Origin: an uncultured Microbulbifer sp. | Lineage (GTDB): Bacteria; Pseudomonadota; Gammaproteobacteria; Pseudomonadales; Cellvibrionaceae | Assembly: GCF_947504145.1 (NCBI RefSeq) | Contig: NZ_CANNGQ010000001.1 | Location: 1,362,737 to 1,426,736, forward strand | Direction: 5' to 3' | DNA: 64,000 nt | Shown: piece by piece, positions 43,982 to 53,570 of the stretch | How the letters are laid out: each line of letters begins with the position of its first letter | Position numbering within the stretch: position 1 is the first letter of the stretch | Made by a program: the position numbers and the translations under genes | Notes under the pieces: generated by a model | The model's database searches: none | What the model was told of the DNA's origin: nothing | What the model saw: only the letters and a program-made list of their open reading frames with translations

Positions 43982-45547
43982 TCAGGCGCGCACCATGGTC
44001 GCCTCGATCTCTTCGATGGATTTGTTTTTGGTTTCCGGCAGCAAACGGTACAGCAACACCAGGCTGACACTGATACAGGCGGCGTAGAACAGGAAGATTT
44101 CGGTTGCGCCCATATTGTTCAGCTGCCAGGGGAAGAACTGCTGCACAAAGTAGCTGACGGTACTCACGATCAGCGCAAAGAACGGAATCGCAACGCCGCG
44201 TACATAGGTGGGGAAAATTTCAGAGAAGAGCACCCACATCACCGGGCCAATCGACAGATTAAATGCCGCGATAAAACACATGATGCCCGCGAGCACCAGG
44301 GTGGCATTGATCTGGATGCCGTGCTGAATCAGCACGCCCTCGTTGGCGCGGGCAGTGGCTTCACCCAGCGCCTGATACATGGCCTGCTTGAACGCCACAT
44401 CGGTTTCAAACACGGTGCCCACCAGCGCCTGCAGGGAAGACACATCGATGTTGGCCGCGGCCAGCGCCTGCAGGGAAGACGCGGTCAATTCATAGGTCGC
44501 CTGGCTGAAGGCCCAGCTGCACAGAAACAGGCTGGCGCCGCCCCAGGCGAGACCGAACAACACCAGCGGGCGGCGGCCGAGACGGTCAATCAACAATAGT
44601 GCCAGAATGGTAAACATCACACTCACCACACCCACGATCACCGCCTGCATAAATGCCGCATTGGTGCCGATACCCACCTGCTCAAACACGGTGGGCGCAT
44701 AGAACATGATGGCGTTGATACCGGTAATCGGCTGCGCGATGGCGATTACCAAACCCACCCAGAAAGCGGTGCGCAGACGCGGCTTGAAGATCTCTGCCAC
44801 CTGCTGGCGGAAGTTGCCGGTCGGCGCGGCAGCCGCGCTCTCCTGAATCTCAACAATCTGCGGCTCGATATGCCCTTCCGGCAACAACTTGCGCATTACC
44901 GCACGGGCATCGTCAAGGCGGCCCTTGAGCACCAACCAGCGCGGACTCTCGGGAATCGCGAGCAGCATCAGCAGCCAGATCAATGCCGGGATCACTTCCA
45001 CCCCCAGCATCCAGCGCCAGGTGTACTGGTCGATGCCCAGTGCGGTCACCCAGGCCGCATCCGCATTGGATGCCTGCAAAATAACGTAGTTGGCAAAATA
45101 GGCTGCAGAGAGGCCGACCACGGTGGTGATCTGGTTCATGGACACCAGCTTGCCGCGCATTTGCGGCGGTGCAATTTCGCCGATATACATGGAGGCAAGG
45201 GAAAGAGAGGTAAATGCGAGGCCACCGAGGAAGCGCGCCGCCACCAACATTTCAAAATTGGGCGCGAGCACCGAGCCAATGGCGGATACAAGATAGAGGG
45301 CGGCAATCATTAGCAGTGCCGTTTTGCGGCCCCAGGCATCACAGATACGCCCGGTCACCAGCAGCGCAAAGATCACCCCGAAACCGGGCGCACTGACGAC
45401 GGTGCCCACTTGCAGGTCCGACAGGGTGAACTCGGCGGTAATAAAGCGCACGGTGCCGGAGATCAGCGCCGCATCGAGACCAAAAATAAAACCACCAAAT
45501 GCCACGATTGCGGCAAATTTGAAGGCGGTCAGCTGGAATCCTCTCAT
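43982..45547 (-). CDS. Sugar porter (MFS, SP family)
   Basis: Proton-coupled sugar symporter of 521 aa from the ATG at 45547 (GAGGGTTATCCG upstream). The SP-family signatures are GRICDAWGRKTALL after helix 2, PESPRWLVLKGR after helix 6 and PETKNKSIEEIE at the C-terminus. Unusual is an insert of about 70 residues in a loop in the second half (about residues 355-425), which includes the repeated peptide SSLQAL. It is the first gene of the minus-strand operon with SDR, DgoD-like dehydratase and the second GH50, so galactose or a small agar sugar is the likely cargo. The operator at 45673 lies 125 bp upstream. Confidence 0.92.
   Translation of the reverse strand: MRGFQLTAFKFAAIVAFGGFIFGLDAALISGTVRFITAEFTLSDLQVGTVVSAPGFGVIFALLVTGRICDAWGRKTALLMIAALYLVSAIGSVLAPNFEMLVAARFLGGLAFTSLSLASMYIGEIAPPQMRGKLVSMNQITTVVGLSAAYFANYVILQASNADAAWVTALGIDQYTWRWMLGVEVIPALIWLLMLLAIPESPRWLVLKGRLDDARAVMRKLLPEGHIEPQIVEIQESAAAAPTGNFRQQVAEIFKPRLRTAFWVGLVIAIAQPITGINAIMFYAPTVFEQVGIGTNAAFMQAVIVGVVSVMFTILALLLIDRLGRRPLVLFGLAWGGASLFLCSWAFSQATYELTASSLQALAAANIDVSSLQALVGTVFETDVAFKQAMYQALGEATARANEGVLIQHGIQINATLVLAGIMCFIAAFNLSIGPVMWVLFSEIFPTYVRGVAIPFFALIVSTVSYFVQQFFPWQLNNMGATEIFLFYAACISVSLVLLYRLLPETKNKSIEEIEATMVRA
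44422..44480. repeat. In-frame 20-bp direct repeat inside the sugar porter gene
   Basis: The 20-mer CCAGCGCCTGCAGGGAAGAC occurs at 44422-44441 and 44461-44480, 39 bp apart, and encodes the repeated peptide SSLQAL in an extra loop of the transporter. It looks like a local duplication. Confidence 0.8.
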
Positions 45548-45672
45548 CGGATAACCCTCTTTTATTGTTATGGGCGCTCCGACCACTGGCACCTAAGGAA
45601 CAGCTTGGGTACCCCAGGAAGTATGGTCGGCCACCACGTGATGTTGGCCCATCATACAACCCCAATCCTTTT

Positions 45673-45682
45673 TTGTTAACAA
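45673..45682. promoter_or_regulatory. TTGTTAACAA operator between the sugar porter operon and dgoA
   Basis: Perfect palindrome in the 243-bp divergent region, 125 bp from the porter start and 108 bp from dgoA. It is followed on the plus strand by TTAACTATATACAAA. One bound protein could control both directions. Confidence 0.72.
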
Positions 45683-45790
45683 TTAACTATATACAAATAT
45701 TCCTGCGTCCCTTTATACTGCATCCATCCTGTCCCGTCACCGGGAATAGATCACTAAAAAGCAGATCCGTAAGAAGCTCAGGAATCAAAC

Positions 45791-46447
45791 ATGCTGAAGC
45801 AGCAGTTTCACCAGGCGCTGGAAGCCTGCCCTCTTATCGCCATCATCCGCGGCGTCACGCCGCACGAGATCGACATGGTTGCCAATACCCTGCTGGAAGC
45901 CGGTGTGCGCGCCATCGAGATCCCGCTGAATTCCCCGGTTGAGCCTCTCAAGAGTATCGAGCGGCTGGCGAAAATCATGGACGACTTCGGTGAAACCACC
46001 ATCTGTGGCGCCGGTACCGTGCTGACCCCGGAGCAGGTGCAGAGTGTACAAAATTCAGGCGGAGAGATCATTGTTTCGCCAAACTGTGACCCGGAAGTGA
46101 TCCGCGCTACCAATGACCGGAATCTGATTTCCGTTCCCGGCTGCCTCACCCCCACCGAGGCGTTCAGTGCGCTCAAAGCCGGTGCCGAGGTGCTGAAAAT
46201 GTTCCCGGTAGCGGACTTCCCGGCCCAGTACCTGGCCTCTCTCGGCGCGGTGGTTCCGAAAGATGTGCTCACCCTGGCGGTGGGCGGTATCACCGATACC
46301 AATATGGAAGAGTACTGGAAGGCCGGTGCACGCGGTTTCGGCCTCGGCTCTAACATTTATGCCGCCGGCGACAACGCCAGCCAGATCGCCGACAAAGCGC
46401 GCATCATGGTGGATGCGGCGAAGCGCGTGCAGGCGCTTGGAAAATGA
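45791..46447 (+). CDS. dgoA: 2-dehydro-3-deoxy-6-phosphogalactonate aldolase (DgoA)
   Basis: Class I aldolase of the KDPG/KDPGal family (218 aa). It splits 2-keto-3-deoxy-6-phosphogalactonate into pyruvate and glyceraldehyde 3-phosphate. Glu43 in AIEIPLNSP and Schiff-base Lys136 in VLKMFPV are in place; GFGLGSNIYAAG near the C-terminus is characteristic of DgoA rather than Eda. AGGAATC lies before the ATG. It is divergent from the sugar porter operon with the shared operator at 45673, and it completes the DgoK route. A terminator follows at 46572. Eda-type activity on the gluconate epimer is also possible in this family. Confidence 0.92.
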   Translation: MLKQQFHQALEACPLIAIIRGVTPHEIDMVANTLLEAGVRAIEIPLNSPVEPLKSIERLAKIMDDFGETTICGAGTVLTPEQVQSVQNSGGEIIVSPNCDPEVIRATNDRNLISVPGCLTPTEAFSALKAGAEVLKMFPVADFPAQYLASLGAVVPKDVLTLAVGGITDTNMEEYWKAGARGFGLGSNIYAAGDNASQIADKARIMVDAAKRVQALGK

Positions 46448-46571
46448 TTTCTCCCGTAGCGAAGCACACCCCAGTTTGCGCTTTGTTACACCTTGTCAGT
46501 TACGAACGACTCTTCGTGACCTTTGCCTGTGCCGCAACCTCGGTTGCCTAAAAGGCATTTTCTCTCGCTTC

Positions 46572-46599
46572 AGCGCCCCTTTTCAGGGGCGCTTTTTTT
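46572..46599 (+). terminator. Rho-independent terminator after dgoA
   Basis: Perfect 9-bp stem AGCGCCCCT / AGGGGCGCT, TTTC loop, T7 tail. It lies 125 bp downstream of dgoA and just before the 3' end of the IclR gene. Confidence 0.88.
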
Positions 46600-46617
46600 A
46601 TGTCTGATACCTGCCGA

Positions 46618-47475
46618 TTAGAGGCCGAGGGCGGCACTGATCCGCGCGGCGGATTCCTGTACCGCACGCTCCAGCTCCTCGCGCTCCAGCTTTTTGCCCA
46701 CCACCGAGGTCAGGCTGGAAACCGCCAGCGCGGCAATGGTCGCACCATCCGGCTGCCCTACCAGCGCCGCGCAGTCCGTCACGCCATCGGTCAATTCACT
46801 GATACGCAGCTCGAAACCCGCTTCACGCACCGGGAGCAGCGATTGCTCCATGGCCAGGGGGGCGTCCACACCCGGCATCTTTTCCAGCAAACCGGCGCGG
46901 CGCCCCGCCTCGCAATTCGCCAGCAGCACCCGCCCGGATACGGTCTGCAGCAGTGGGAACAAGGTGCCCTCATTGAACGACAGGGATACCGGCCCGGGGC
47001 TCTGTACCTGCAACACGACCATCAACTGGCCCTGGTGAATCACGCTCAAGTGGCAGGACTGGCCGAGCCGCGCCGCCAGCGCCTCCATCTCCGGCTGTGC
47101 CGCAAAGCGCAGCTGCGAGACCGGCGACAGCGTCCGGGTCAGCTCCAGCAGCTTGAGGGAAACCCGGTACTTGCCGGACACCTCGTCTCGCAACAGGTAA
47201 CCCCGGGATTCGAGGCCTACCAGTACCCGGAAGATCTCGCTATTGGTGCGACCGATCCCCTGGGCAATATCGGATTGGGACAGTGGCAGCGACTCCGCCG
47301 CAAGAAACTCGAGAATCTCCAGGGCCTTGTCCAGCGCCGGCACCGCGTACTTGTTCCCGCCATTGCCGTTGCCCCCATCCTTCTGATTCCCCGCTTTTAC
47401 GCTCACTTTCTCGGGCACCACTTCCCCCTGACCCACACATTGTTTGGCATTTGTTTTGTCAGCGCATTTAAGCAC
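46618..47475 (-). CDS. IclR family transcriptional regulator
   Basis: A regulator of up to 285 aa. The N-terminal winged helix covers about residues 43-105 (ALDKALEILEFLAAESLPLSQSDIAQGIGRTNSEIFRVLVGLESRGYL), followed by the IclR effector domain (GRVLLANCEAGRRAGLLEKM, LPVREAGFELRISELTDGV). The first 40 residues are Gly/Asn-rich, so the true start may be one of several GTG codons downstream of 47475. It is divergent from the operon of SBP, CoA-transferases, hydratase and aldehyde dehydrogenase, and most likely controls it. The ligand is unknown; IclR proteins often sense small organic acids, aromatic acids or sugar acids. Confidence 0.88.
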   Translation of the reverse strand: MLKCADKTNAKQCVGQGEVVPEKVSVKAGNQKDGGNGNGGNKYAVPALDKALEILEFLAAESLPLSQSDIAQGIGRTNSEIFRVLVGLESRGYLLRDEVSGKYRVSLKLLELTRTLSPVSQLRFAAQPEMEALAARLGQSCHLSVIHQGQLMVVLQVQSPGPVSLSFNEGTLFPLLQTVSGRVLLANCEAGRRAGLLEKMPGVDAPLAMEQSLLPVREAGFELRISELTDGVTDCAALVGQPDGATIAALAVSSLTSVVGKKLEREELERAVQESAARISAALGL

Positions 47476-47478
47476 AGG

Positions 47479-47508
47479 TTGACACCGCCAAAAAACGATT
47501 TTTATACT
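47479..47508 (+). promoter_or_regulatory. Sigma-70 promoter of the CoA-transferase operon
   Basis: -35 TTGACA (47479-47484), 18-bp spacer, -10 TATACT (47503-47508). It lies directly beside the IclR start. Downstream an imperfect inverted repeat ATTTC...GAAAT (about 47518-47541) could bind IclR. The leader is about 100 nt. Confidence 0.7.
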
Positions 47509-47616
47509 TGAACAACAATTTCAAATATAAAAACACGAAATCGATCCTGATGAGCCGCCAACCAGCGGGCAACCAACACCCGCACCTCGTTTACGAGTGA
47601 TACAGAGAGAAAACTG

Positions 47617-48798
47617 ATGAGCAGCTCCGAGAATAGTCACGACTCCCAAGAAACCATCGTCCTGCGCGGCATGACCTGGAACCACACCCGCGGCTTCACC
47701 CCCATGGTGGCGGCGGCCCAGCGCTTTGAAGAACTGAACCCCCACGTCACCATTCAGTGGGACAAACGTTCGCTTCAGGCCTTCGCCGACCACCCCATCG
47801 ACGACCTCGCCAGCCGCTACGACCTGCTGGTGATCGACCACCCCTGGACCGGTTTTGCCGCGCGGGAAAAGGTAATCCTGCCCCTGGACGAGCACCTGCC
47901 CGCCGCCTTCCTCAAGGACCAGGCAGACAACGCCGTGGGGCACTCCCACACCTCCTATCACTACGATGGCCAGCAGTGGGCCCTGGCCCTGGACGCCGCC
48001 ACCCCGGTAGCGTCATTACGCCCGGACCTGCTGCAAGAAAAGGGACTGGAAGAACCCAAAACCTGGGAACACCTGATGGCACTCGCCGAGAAAGGTCTGG
48101 TCGCAGTGCCGAGCATTCCCCAGGACACCCTGATGAATTTCTACATGCTGTGTTCCGCCATGGGGGAAGATCCCTGCGTTGGCGAAGAGGAAGTAGTGAG
48201 CCAGGCTGTGGGTATTGAGGCACTGGGCATGCTCAAGGCCCTGTCCGACAACCTGGACCGCCGCTGCTTCGACTGGAACCCGATCAAGGTGTACGAAGCG
48301 ATGACCCGCAGTGACGACTTCGCCTACTGCCCGTTTGCCTACGGCTACGCCAACTACGCCCAGGCCGGCTACGCGCGCAAACTGCTGGCATTCCGGGATA
48401 CCGTGACCGCCGGTCCTAAAGGCGAGCACCTGAAAACCACCCTCGGCGGTACTGGCCTGGCGATCTCCGCGCACACCAAACACGCCGATATTGCCGCGCA
48501 GTTTGTAGCATTTGCCGGCAATCCGGATCTGCAAAAGTCCTTCTACATTCAGTACGGCGGTCAGCCCGGACATCGCGACGCCTGGACCAGTGAGTCAGCC
48601 AATCACCTGACCAACAACTACTTCACCGACACCCTGCCCACCCTGGACCGCGCCTTCCTGCGTCCACGCTACCATGGGCATATGTTTTTCCAGGACAACG
48701 CCGGCGCGCCCATTCGCAACTACCTCATGCACGGTGGCGATGCCAACGGGCTGCTGGATCAGCTCAATGTTCTGTACAAAAAATCACGTCAGGGTTAA
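47617..48798 (+). CDS. Family 1 solute-binding protein without signal peptide
   Basis: A 393-aa protein with the fold of extracellular solute-binding family 1 (sugar-type): TPMVAAAQRFEELNPHVTIQW at the N-terminus, YDLLVIDHPWTGFAA, and TTLGGTGLAISAHTKHADIAAQFVAF in the C-terminal lobe. There is no signal peptide or lipobox, and codons upstream of the ATG do not encode one, so it should stay in the cytoplasm. No ABC permease or ATPase gene is nearby. Its stop is 3 bp before the first CoA-transferase, so it is tightly coupled to acyl-CoA metabolism. It may bind a metabolite or sense it. This pairing is odd and its role unknown to me. Confidence 0.8.
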   Translation: MSSSENSHDSQETIVLRGMTWNHTRGFTPMVAAAQRFEELNPHVTIQWDKRSLQAFADHPIDDLASRYDLLVIDHPWTGFAAREKVILPLDEHLPAAFLKDQADNAVGHSHTSYHYDGQQWALALDAATPVASLRPDLLQEKGLEEPKTWEHLMALAEKGLVAVPSIPQDTLMNFYMLCSAMGEDPCVGEEEVVSQAVGIEALGMLKALSDNLDRRCFDWNPIKVYEAMTRSDDFAYCPFAYGYANYAQAGYARKLLAFRDTVTAGPKGEHLKTTLGGTGLAISAHTKHADIAAQFVAFAGNPDLQKSFYIQYGGQPGHRDAWTSESANHLTNNYFTDTLPTLDRAFLRPRYHGHMFFQDNAGAPIRNYLMHGGDANGLLDQLNVLYKKSRQG

Positions 48799-48801
48799 TG
48801 G

Positions 48802-50073
48802 ATGACACAACCAATGTCTGCCATGCAACAAACTATGTCTGCGAAGCAACACGCTGCGTCACAACTGCCTCTTAAAGGGCTCACCGTTCTCGAGTTCAGC
48901 CAGTACCTGGCAGGCCCCTACGCGGGCCTGCGTCTGGCAGACCTCGGTGCACGGGTAATCAAGATCGAGCGCCCCGGCAGCGGCGACGCCTGTCGCAGCC
49001 TCGCCACCAAAGACCTGTGGGTGGATGGTGACAGCCTGCTGTTCCACACCATCAACCGCAATAAAGAATCCTTTTGTGCGGACCTGAAAAGCCCGCACGA
49101 CCTGAATGCGGTGCGCCAACTGCTCGCACAGGCAGATGTAATGACACACAACTTCCGCCCAGGCGTGATGGAAAAAATCGGCCTCGACTACACCAGTGTC
49201 AAAGCCCTCAATCCGCAGATTATTTACGGCGAAGTTTCCGGTTACGGCAACGAAGGACCCTGGGTGCACAAACCCGGCCAAGACCTGCTGGCACAGGCGG
49301 TATCTGGCGTCGGCTGGCTCTCGGGAAATCGCAAACAGGGGCCGGTTCCGCTAGGGCTCGCCATCGCCGATATGCTGTGCGGCACTCACCTGGCGCAAGG
49401 CATTCTCGCCGCGCTGGTGCGCCGCCAGCGCGCCCGCAAAAATGGCGGTGCCGTAGTGGGTGCCAAAGTGCAGGCCAGCCTGCTGGAATCCATGGTGGAT
49501 TTTCAGTTTGAAGGGCTTACCACCTACCTCAACAACGACCGCCAGTTGCCGGACCGCAGCGCAATCGCCAACGCCCATGCGTTCCTCGGTGCGCCTTACG
49601 GCATCTATCAAACCAAAGACCACTGGATTGCCATTTCCATGGGACCACTGGGGCCATTGGCGGAAGCGCTCGGCTGCCCGGCCATCAACAAAAACGACAG
49701 CGAAGCCTTTAGCCAGCGCGACGCGATCAAAACAGACCTCGCAAAACACCTGCGCACCCAAACCACAGACCATTGGATGACTCGCCTGAACGCGGCCGCC
49801 ATCTGGGCATCCGAAGTGGTGGACTACGATCAGCTGCTCGACCATCCCGCGTTTAAAGCGGTCGCGATGGAGTTACAGGTTTCCCGCCCATCGCAAAACG
49901 GCGAGACGTCGCTGACCGTCAATACCACCCGCTGCCCGCTGCGGATCAACGGCCAGCGTTTTACAAGTCACAAGGCCGCGCCGCGACTCGGAGAAGATAC
50001 CGATCACATTCGCAACACCTTACTGGCCAACTCCACCACTGCCCATTCCAGCCAGGGGGAGACCGCACAATGA
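48802..50073 (+). CDS. CaiB/BaiF family (class III) CoA-transferase, first
   Basis: Class III CoA-transferase of 423 aa. The N-terminal motif [36 protein letters not shown] is canonical. The nucleophile Asp is expected in [10 protein letters not shown], and [13 protein letters not shown] plus the [12 protein letters not shown] helix are typical. The reaction would move CoA from one acyl-CoA to a carboxylic acid. Length is in the family range. It ends overlapping the second CoA-transferase by four bases (ATGA). The two could form a heteromer or handle two acids. The substrate is not visible; carnitine, aromatic acids and 2-hydroxy acids are known for other members. Confidence 0.9.
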   Translation: MTQPMSAMQQTMSAKQHAASQLPLKGLTVLEFSQYLAGPYAGLRLADLGARVIKIERPGSGDACRSLATKDLWVDGDSLLFHTINRNKESFCADLKSPHDLNAVRQLLAQADVMTHNFRPGVMEKIGLDYTSVKALNPQIIYGEVSGYGNEGPWVHKPGQDLLAQAVSGVGWLSGNRKQGPVPLGLAIADMLCGTHLAQGILAALVRRQRARKNGGAVVGAKVQASLLESMVDFQFEGLTTYLNNDRQLPDRSAIANAHAFLGAPYGIYQTKDHWIAISMGPLGPLAEALGCPAINKNDSEAFSQRDAIKTDLAKHLRTQTTDHWMTRLNAAAIWASEVVDYDQLLDHPAFKAVAMELQVSRPSQNGETSLTVNTTRCPLRINGQRFTSHKAAPRLGEDTDHIRNTLLANSTTAHSSQGETAQ

Positions 50074-51230
50074 CCCAAACTCATAAACCACTCGACGGAC
50101 TGTTGGTTCTCGATTTTTCGCAGTTTCTGTCCGGCCCGTCTGCTGCGCTGCGCCTTGCGGACCTGGGTGCGCGGGTGATCAAGATCGAGCGACCTGAGCG
50201 CGGCGAAGACGGCCGCAATCTGTATCTGTCCGACTGCGTGCTGGAGGGTGAATCCACCCTGTTCCACGCCATCAACCGGGACAAGGAAAGCTACTGCGTT
50301 GACCTGAAAAATCCGGCGCAGCGGGACGATCTCAATGCACTGATCCGCAAGGCGGATATCCTCATCGCCAATTTCCGCCCCGGCGTCATGCAGCGACTCG
50401 GGCTCGACTACGACCATGTAAAAGCCATCAACCCGCACATCATTTACGGTGAGATCAGCGGTTACGGCAATACGGGTCCCTGGGCCGATCGTCCCGGACA
50501 GGACTTACTGTTACAGGCCCTTTCCGGCCTCACCTGGCTTTCCGGCAGCCGCGACGATGGCCCCGTGGCCATGGGCGTACCGGTAGCGGACATCTTTACC
50601 GGCGCACAACTGGTGCAGGGCATTCTCGCCGCCGCCTTCGCCCGCGAGTTCACCGGTGAAGGCAGCCTGGTGCAGATCAGCATGCTCGAAGCCATGGTGG
50701 ATTTTCAGTTCGAGCCACTCACCATTGCACTGCAGGATCCGCAGCAAACCATCGAGCGCGCCGCCGTCAATGGCGCCCACGCGCTGGTGGCCGGCGCCTA
50801 CGGTTTCTATAAAACCAACGACGGTTATATCGCTCTCTCCATGGGTCGTGTGGAAGACCTCGCGCGACTGCTCGACTGCCCCGCGCTATTGCCCTACTGC
50901 GACCCCGCACTCGCCTTTGCCGAGCGGGATGCCATCAAACAGATTCTTGCAGATCACCTCCCCTCCCAGACCACCGCGCACTGGCTATCTCTACTGGAGC
51001 CTGCGGATATCTGGTGCGCGGAAGTGCTGGACTGGAATCAACTGCTGGCACACGACGGTTTCAAAACCCTCGACATGCTGCAATCCCTGCCGATGTCCGG
51101 TGGCAGTCAGTTAACCACCAGCCGGTGCCCCATTCGTATCGACGATCAATTCCTGTGGGGAAGCCATCCAGCGCCGAAACTGGGGCAACACCAGGGCGCC
51201 ATTAATAACGAAATCAAAAATGAGAGATGA
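50070..51230 (+). CDS. CaiB/BaiF family (class III) CoA-transferase, second
   Basis: A 386-aa paralogue of the preceding protein, with the same motifs: [54 protein letters not shown] and the Asp of [10 protein letters not shown]. The similarity in sequence and the ATGA overlap indicate a tandem duplication followed by divergence. Class III enzymes usually work as interlocked dimers; two adjacent genes often make a heterodimer, as in succinyl-CoA:benzylsuccinate and mesaconyl-type enzymes. It is followed 26 bp later by the enoyl-CoA hydratase. The substrate is unknown. Confidence 0.9.
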   Translation: MTQTHKPLDGLLVLDFSQFLSGPSAALRLADLGARVIKIERPERGEDGRNLYLSDCVLEGESTLFHAINRDKESYCVDLKNPAQRDDLNALIRKADILIANFRPGVMQRLGLDYDHVKAINPHIIYGEISGYGNTGPWADRPGQDLLLQALSGLTWLSGSRDDGPVAMGVPVADIFTGAQLVQGILAAAFAREFTGEGSLVQISMLEAMVDFQFEPLTIALQDPQQTIERAAVNGAHALVAGAYGFYKTNDGYIALSMGRVEDLARLLDCPALLPYCDPALAFAERDAIKQILADHLPSQTTAHWLSLLEPADIWCAEVLDWNQLLAHDGFKTLDMLQSLPMSGGSQLTTSRCPIRIDDQFLWGSHPAPKLGQHQGAINNEIKNER

Positions 51231-51256
51231 GAGGTGAAAAATGAGAGGAACCGGCC

Positions 51257-52051
51257 ATGAATGAGCGCCATTCGCAATCGAATGTTTCGCTAACAAAGTC
51301 TACCCCCGGGGTGGCCCATATTACTTTGCAGCTTGCGCCAGCGAACGCCTATCACGAGTCATTCCTGCGGGAAATCGGCATGGTCATTCGTACCCTGGAA
51401 CAGGACGACAGCGTACGCGTGGTGGTGATCAACAGCGCGCTGCCAAAATTTTTCTGTGCCGGCGCCGATATCAAGGTGTTTGAAAGTAACAGTGTGCAGC
51501 AAAACCTGGCACTGGTCGCCGCTGCCCGCACCAATGCCAATGCCATCGAAAACAGCAGCAAAATCTACATAGCCGAAGTCGCCGGCCACTGCCTCGGTGG
51601 CGGCCTGGAAATTGCCATGGCCTGCGATTTTATTTTCGCTGCCGAAGGCAATTACCGCTTCGGCCTGCCGGAAATCAAGCTGGGGCTGATTCCCGGCAAC
51701 GGCGGCACCCAGCGCCTGGTACGCCGCATTGGTCGTCGCGCCGCCATGGAAGTTTTGCTGACCGGCGACACCTTCGGACTCGCTCAGGCGCAAGAACTGG
51801 GATTGCTCGATGGCGTCTACAGTGCGGAATCCCTGGCTGCAGGCACCAGCGAATTCGCCGAAGAAATCGCTCGCGGTCCCGGCCGTGCCATCGCCGCTAC
51901 CAAGCGCGCATTGCGCGAAGGCAGCTCCCTGCCCCTCAACCAGGCGCTGGCACTGGAGGCAGAACTGGCGGATTCCCTGTACGAAACCCCGGACGCCGAA
52001 GAAGGGCTGAAGGCCTTCGTGGAAAAACGACCGCCGGTATTCAACCAGTAG
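51257..52051 (+). CDS. Enoyl-CoA hydratase/isomerase family protein
   Basis: Crotonase-fold protein (264 aa). The oxyanion-hole segment is FFCAGADIKVFE and GHCLGGGLEIAMACDF; both catalytic glutamates of true hydratases are present (Glu118 in GGGLE, Glu139 in GLPEIKLG). GNGGTQRLVRRIG and the C-terminal helix complete the fold. It would add water to a 2-enoyl-CoA made after CoA transfer. It lies between the CoA-transferases and the aldehyde dehydrogenase. A retro-aldol or lyase role, as in feruloyl-CoA hydratase/lyase, would explain an aldehyde product for the next enzyme; this is a hypothesis only. Confidence 0.88.
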   Translation: MNERHSQSNVSLTKSTPGVAHITLQLAPANAYHESFLREIGMVIRTLEQDDSVRVVVINSALPKFFCAGADIKVFESNSVQQNLALVAAARTNANAIENSSKIYIAEVAGHCLGGGLEIAMACDFIFAAEGNYRFGLPEIKLGLIPGNGGTQRLVRRIGRRAAMEVLLTGDTFGLAQAQELGLLDGVYSAESLAAGTSEFAEEIARGPGRAIAATKRALREGSSLPLNQALALEAELADSLYETPDAEEGLKAFVEKRPPVFNQ

Positions 52052-52106
52052 CAGTAAGCCTGAAACAATCAAACGCACATAAAAACAAAATGCGATGGAG
52101 AAGATG

Positions 52107-53567
52107 ATGAGCACACCAACAAACACCACCACCCTGAAGCATTACCAGTGCTATATCGACGGCCAGTGGATCGACAGTGCGGACAAATTGCCCGTGGAAA
52201 ACCCGGCCAACGGCGAAGTGTTCGCCAGCGTACCGGACTGCACCCTGGAACAAGCGGACGCCGCCCTCGCCTCCTCCCAGGCCGCCCTGCAAAGCTGGAA
52301 AATGCTGCCGGCCATCGAACGCGGGCGCCATCTGTTCCGCCTCATCGACGCGCTGAAACCCAAACGGGATCTGTTCGCCAACCTGCTGGTGCTGGAACAG
52401 GGCAAAACCCTGAATGAAGCCTACGGCGAGTTCGACGATACCCTGAATTACCTCAGCTACTCCGCCGAAGCTGCGCGCCGTATCGAAGGAAATATCTTCC
52501 CATCCGATAACGCCGGCGAACAGCTGTGGATTCAGAAAGTCCCCTACGGCGTGACCGTGGGCCTGTGTGCGTTTAACTACCCACTGGCACTCATCGGCCG
52601 CAAGGTAGGCCCGGCACTGGTCACCGGCAACACCATGATCGTAAAACCCCACGAAGCCACCCCCCTCACCGCCATGGAATTTGCCAAAGCGGTAGAGGAA
52701 GCCGGTATTCCCAAGGGCGTGATCAACATCATCAGCGGCAGCGGTATTGCCGTGGGCGAGCACCTGGTAAAAAGCCCCGTCACCCAACTGGTCACTCTCA
52801 CCGGCAGCATCCGCGCCGGCCAGGCCATCTGCCGCGCGGTTGCCGAGAACGTTACCGCGGTATCCCTGGAGCTCGGCGGTAAAGCGTCCTTTATCGTGCT
52901 GGACGATGCCGATATCGACAAAGCCGTGGATGCGGTGGTGATCTCCCGCTACGCCAATTGCGGCCAGGTATGTATCTGTGCCGAGCTGGTGCTGGTACAC
53001 GAAACGGTCGCGGAGGAATTTACCCGCAAAGTGCTGGAAAAAGTGAAAGGGCTTACAGTAGGCAACCCCATGGACAACCCCAGCATGGGCCCATCGGTGA
53101 CCGCCCAGGGCCTGGACCGGGTCGATTCCATCGTGCAGGAAACCATAAACGCCGGCGCCACCCTCGCCTGCGGCGGCGCCCGCCCGGAAGGCGCCGAATT
53201 TGAACACGGCAACTGGTACCAACCCACCGTACTGACCGACGTAACCGCAGATATGGCGGCCGCGCGAGAAGAAATCTTCGGCCCGGTACTGCCCATCGTC
53301 AAAATTGGATCATTCGATGAAGCAGTAGAAATCACCAACCGCCGCAACGATGGCCTGAGCTGCTACCTGTGGACCAACGACTACCGCACCATCATGGAAG
53401 GTACTTCCCGACTTGAAGTGGGTACCGTATTCGTGAACAAGCAGATTGTCGGCTACGTCCAGGGCTATCACTCCGGCCACAAACGCAGCGGCATCGGCGG
53501 TGAAGACGGCATCTACGGTATAGAGGGATACTTGCAGAAACGTGCGGTGTATTTGAACTGCAACTAA
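52107..53567 (+). CDS. Aldehyde dehydrogenase of the CoA-transferase operon
   Basis: NAD(P)-dependent aldehyde dehydrogenase, 486 aa from the ATG at 52107, where GGAG is six bases upstream; the ATG at 52095 has none. Catalytic Cys289 lies in [10 protein letters not shown] and Glu255 in LELGGK. It belongs to the same AldA-like group as the enzyme at 32193, with the same GGEDG-YG-E-YL-K ending, but differs in the substrate-pocket and cofactor regions ([19 protein letters not shown]). As the last gene of the operon, it would oxidise an aldehyde released by the hydratase-type enzyme. A strong terminator follows. Lactaldehyde, glycolaldehyde or succinate semialdehyde are possible substrates. Confidence 0.9.
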   Translation: MSTPTNTTTLKHYQCYIDGQWIDSADKLPVENPANGEVFASVPDCTLEQADAALASSQAALQSWKMLPAIERGRHLFRLIDALKPKRDLFANLLVLEQGKTLNEAYGEFDDTLNYLSYSAEAARRIEGNIFPSDNAGEQLWIQKVPYGVTVGLCAFNYPLALIGRKVGPALVTGNTMIVKPHEATPLTAMEFAKAVEEAGIPKGVINIISGSGIAVGEHLVKSPVTQLVTLTGSIRAGQAICRAVAENVTAVSLELGGKASFIVLDDADIDKAVDAVVISRYANCGQVCICAELVLVHETVAEEFTRKVLEKVKGLTVGNPMDNPSMGPSVTAQGLDRVDSIVQETINAGATLACGGARPEGAEFEHGNWYQPTVLTDVTADMAAAREEIFGPVLPIVKIGSFDEAVEITNRRNDGLSCYLWTNDYRTIMEGTSRLEVGTVFVNKQIVGYVQGYHSGHKRSGIGGEDGIYGIEGYLQKRAVYLNCN

Positions 53568-53570
53568 TCC

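Noticed and set aside
47617..48798. Complete ABC sugar importer starting with the solute-binding protein
   Set aside because: No permease or ATPase gene follows; the next genes encode CoA-transferases, and the protein has no signal peptide.
52041..53222. 393-codon minus-strand open frame
   Set aside because: Antisense shadow of the aldehyde dehydrogenase at 52107; Gly/Phe/His rich without a domain.
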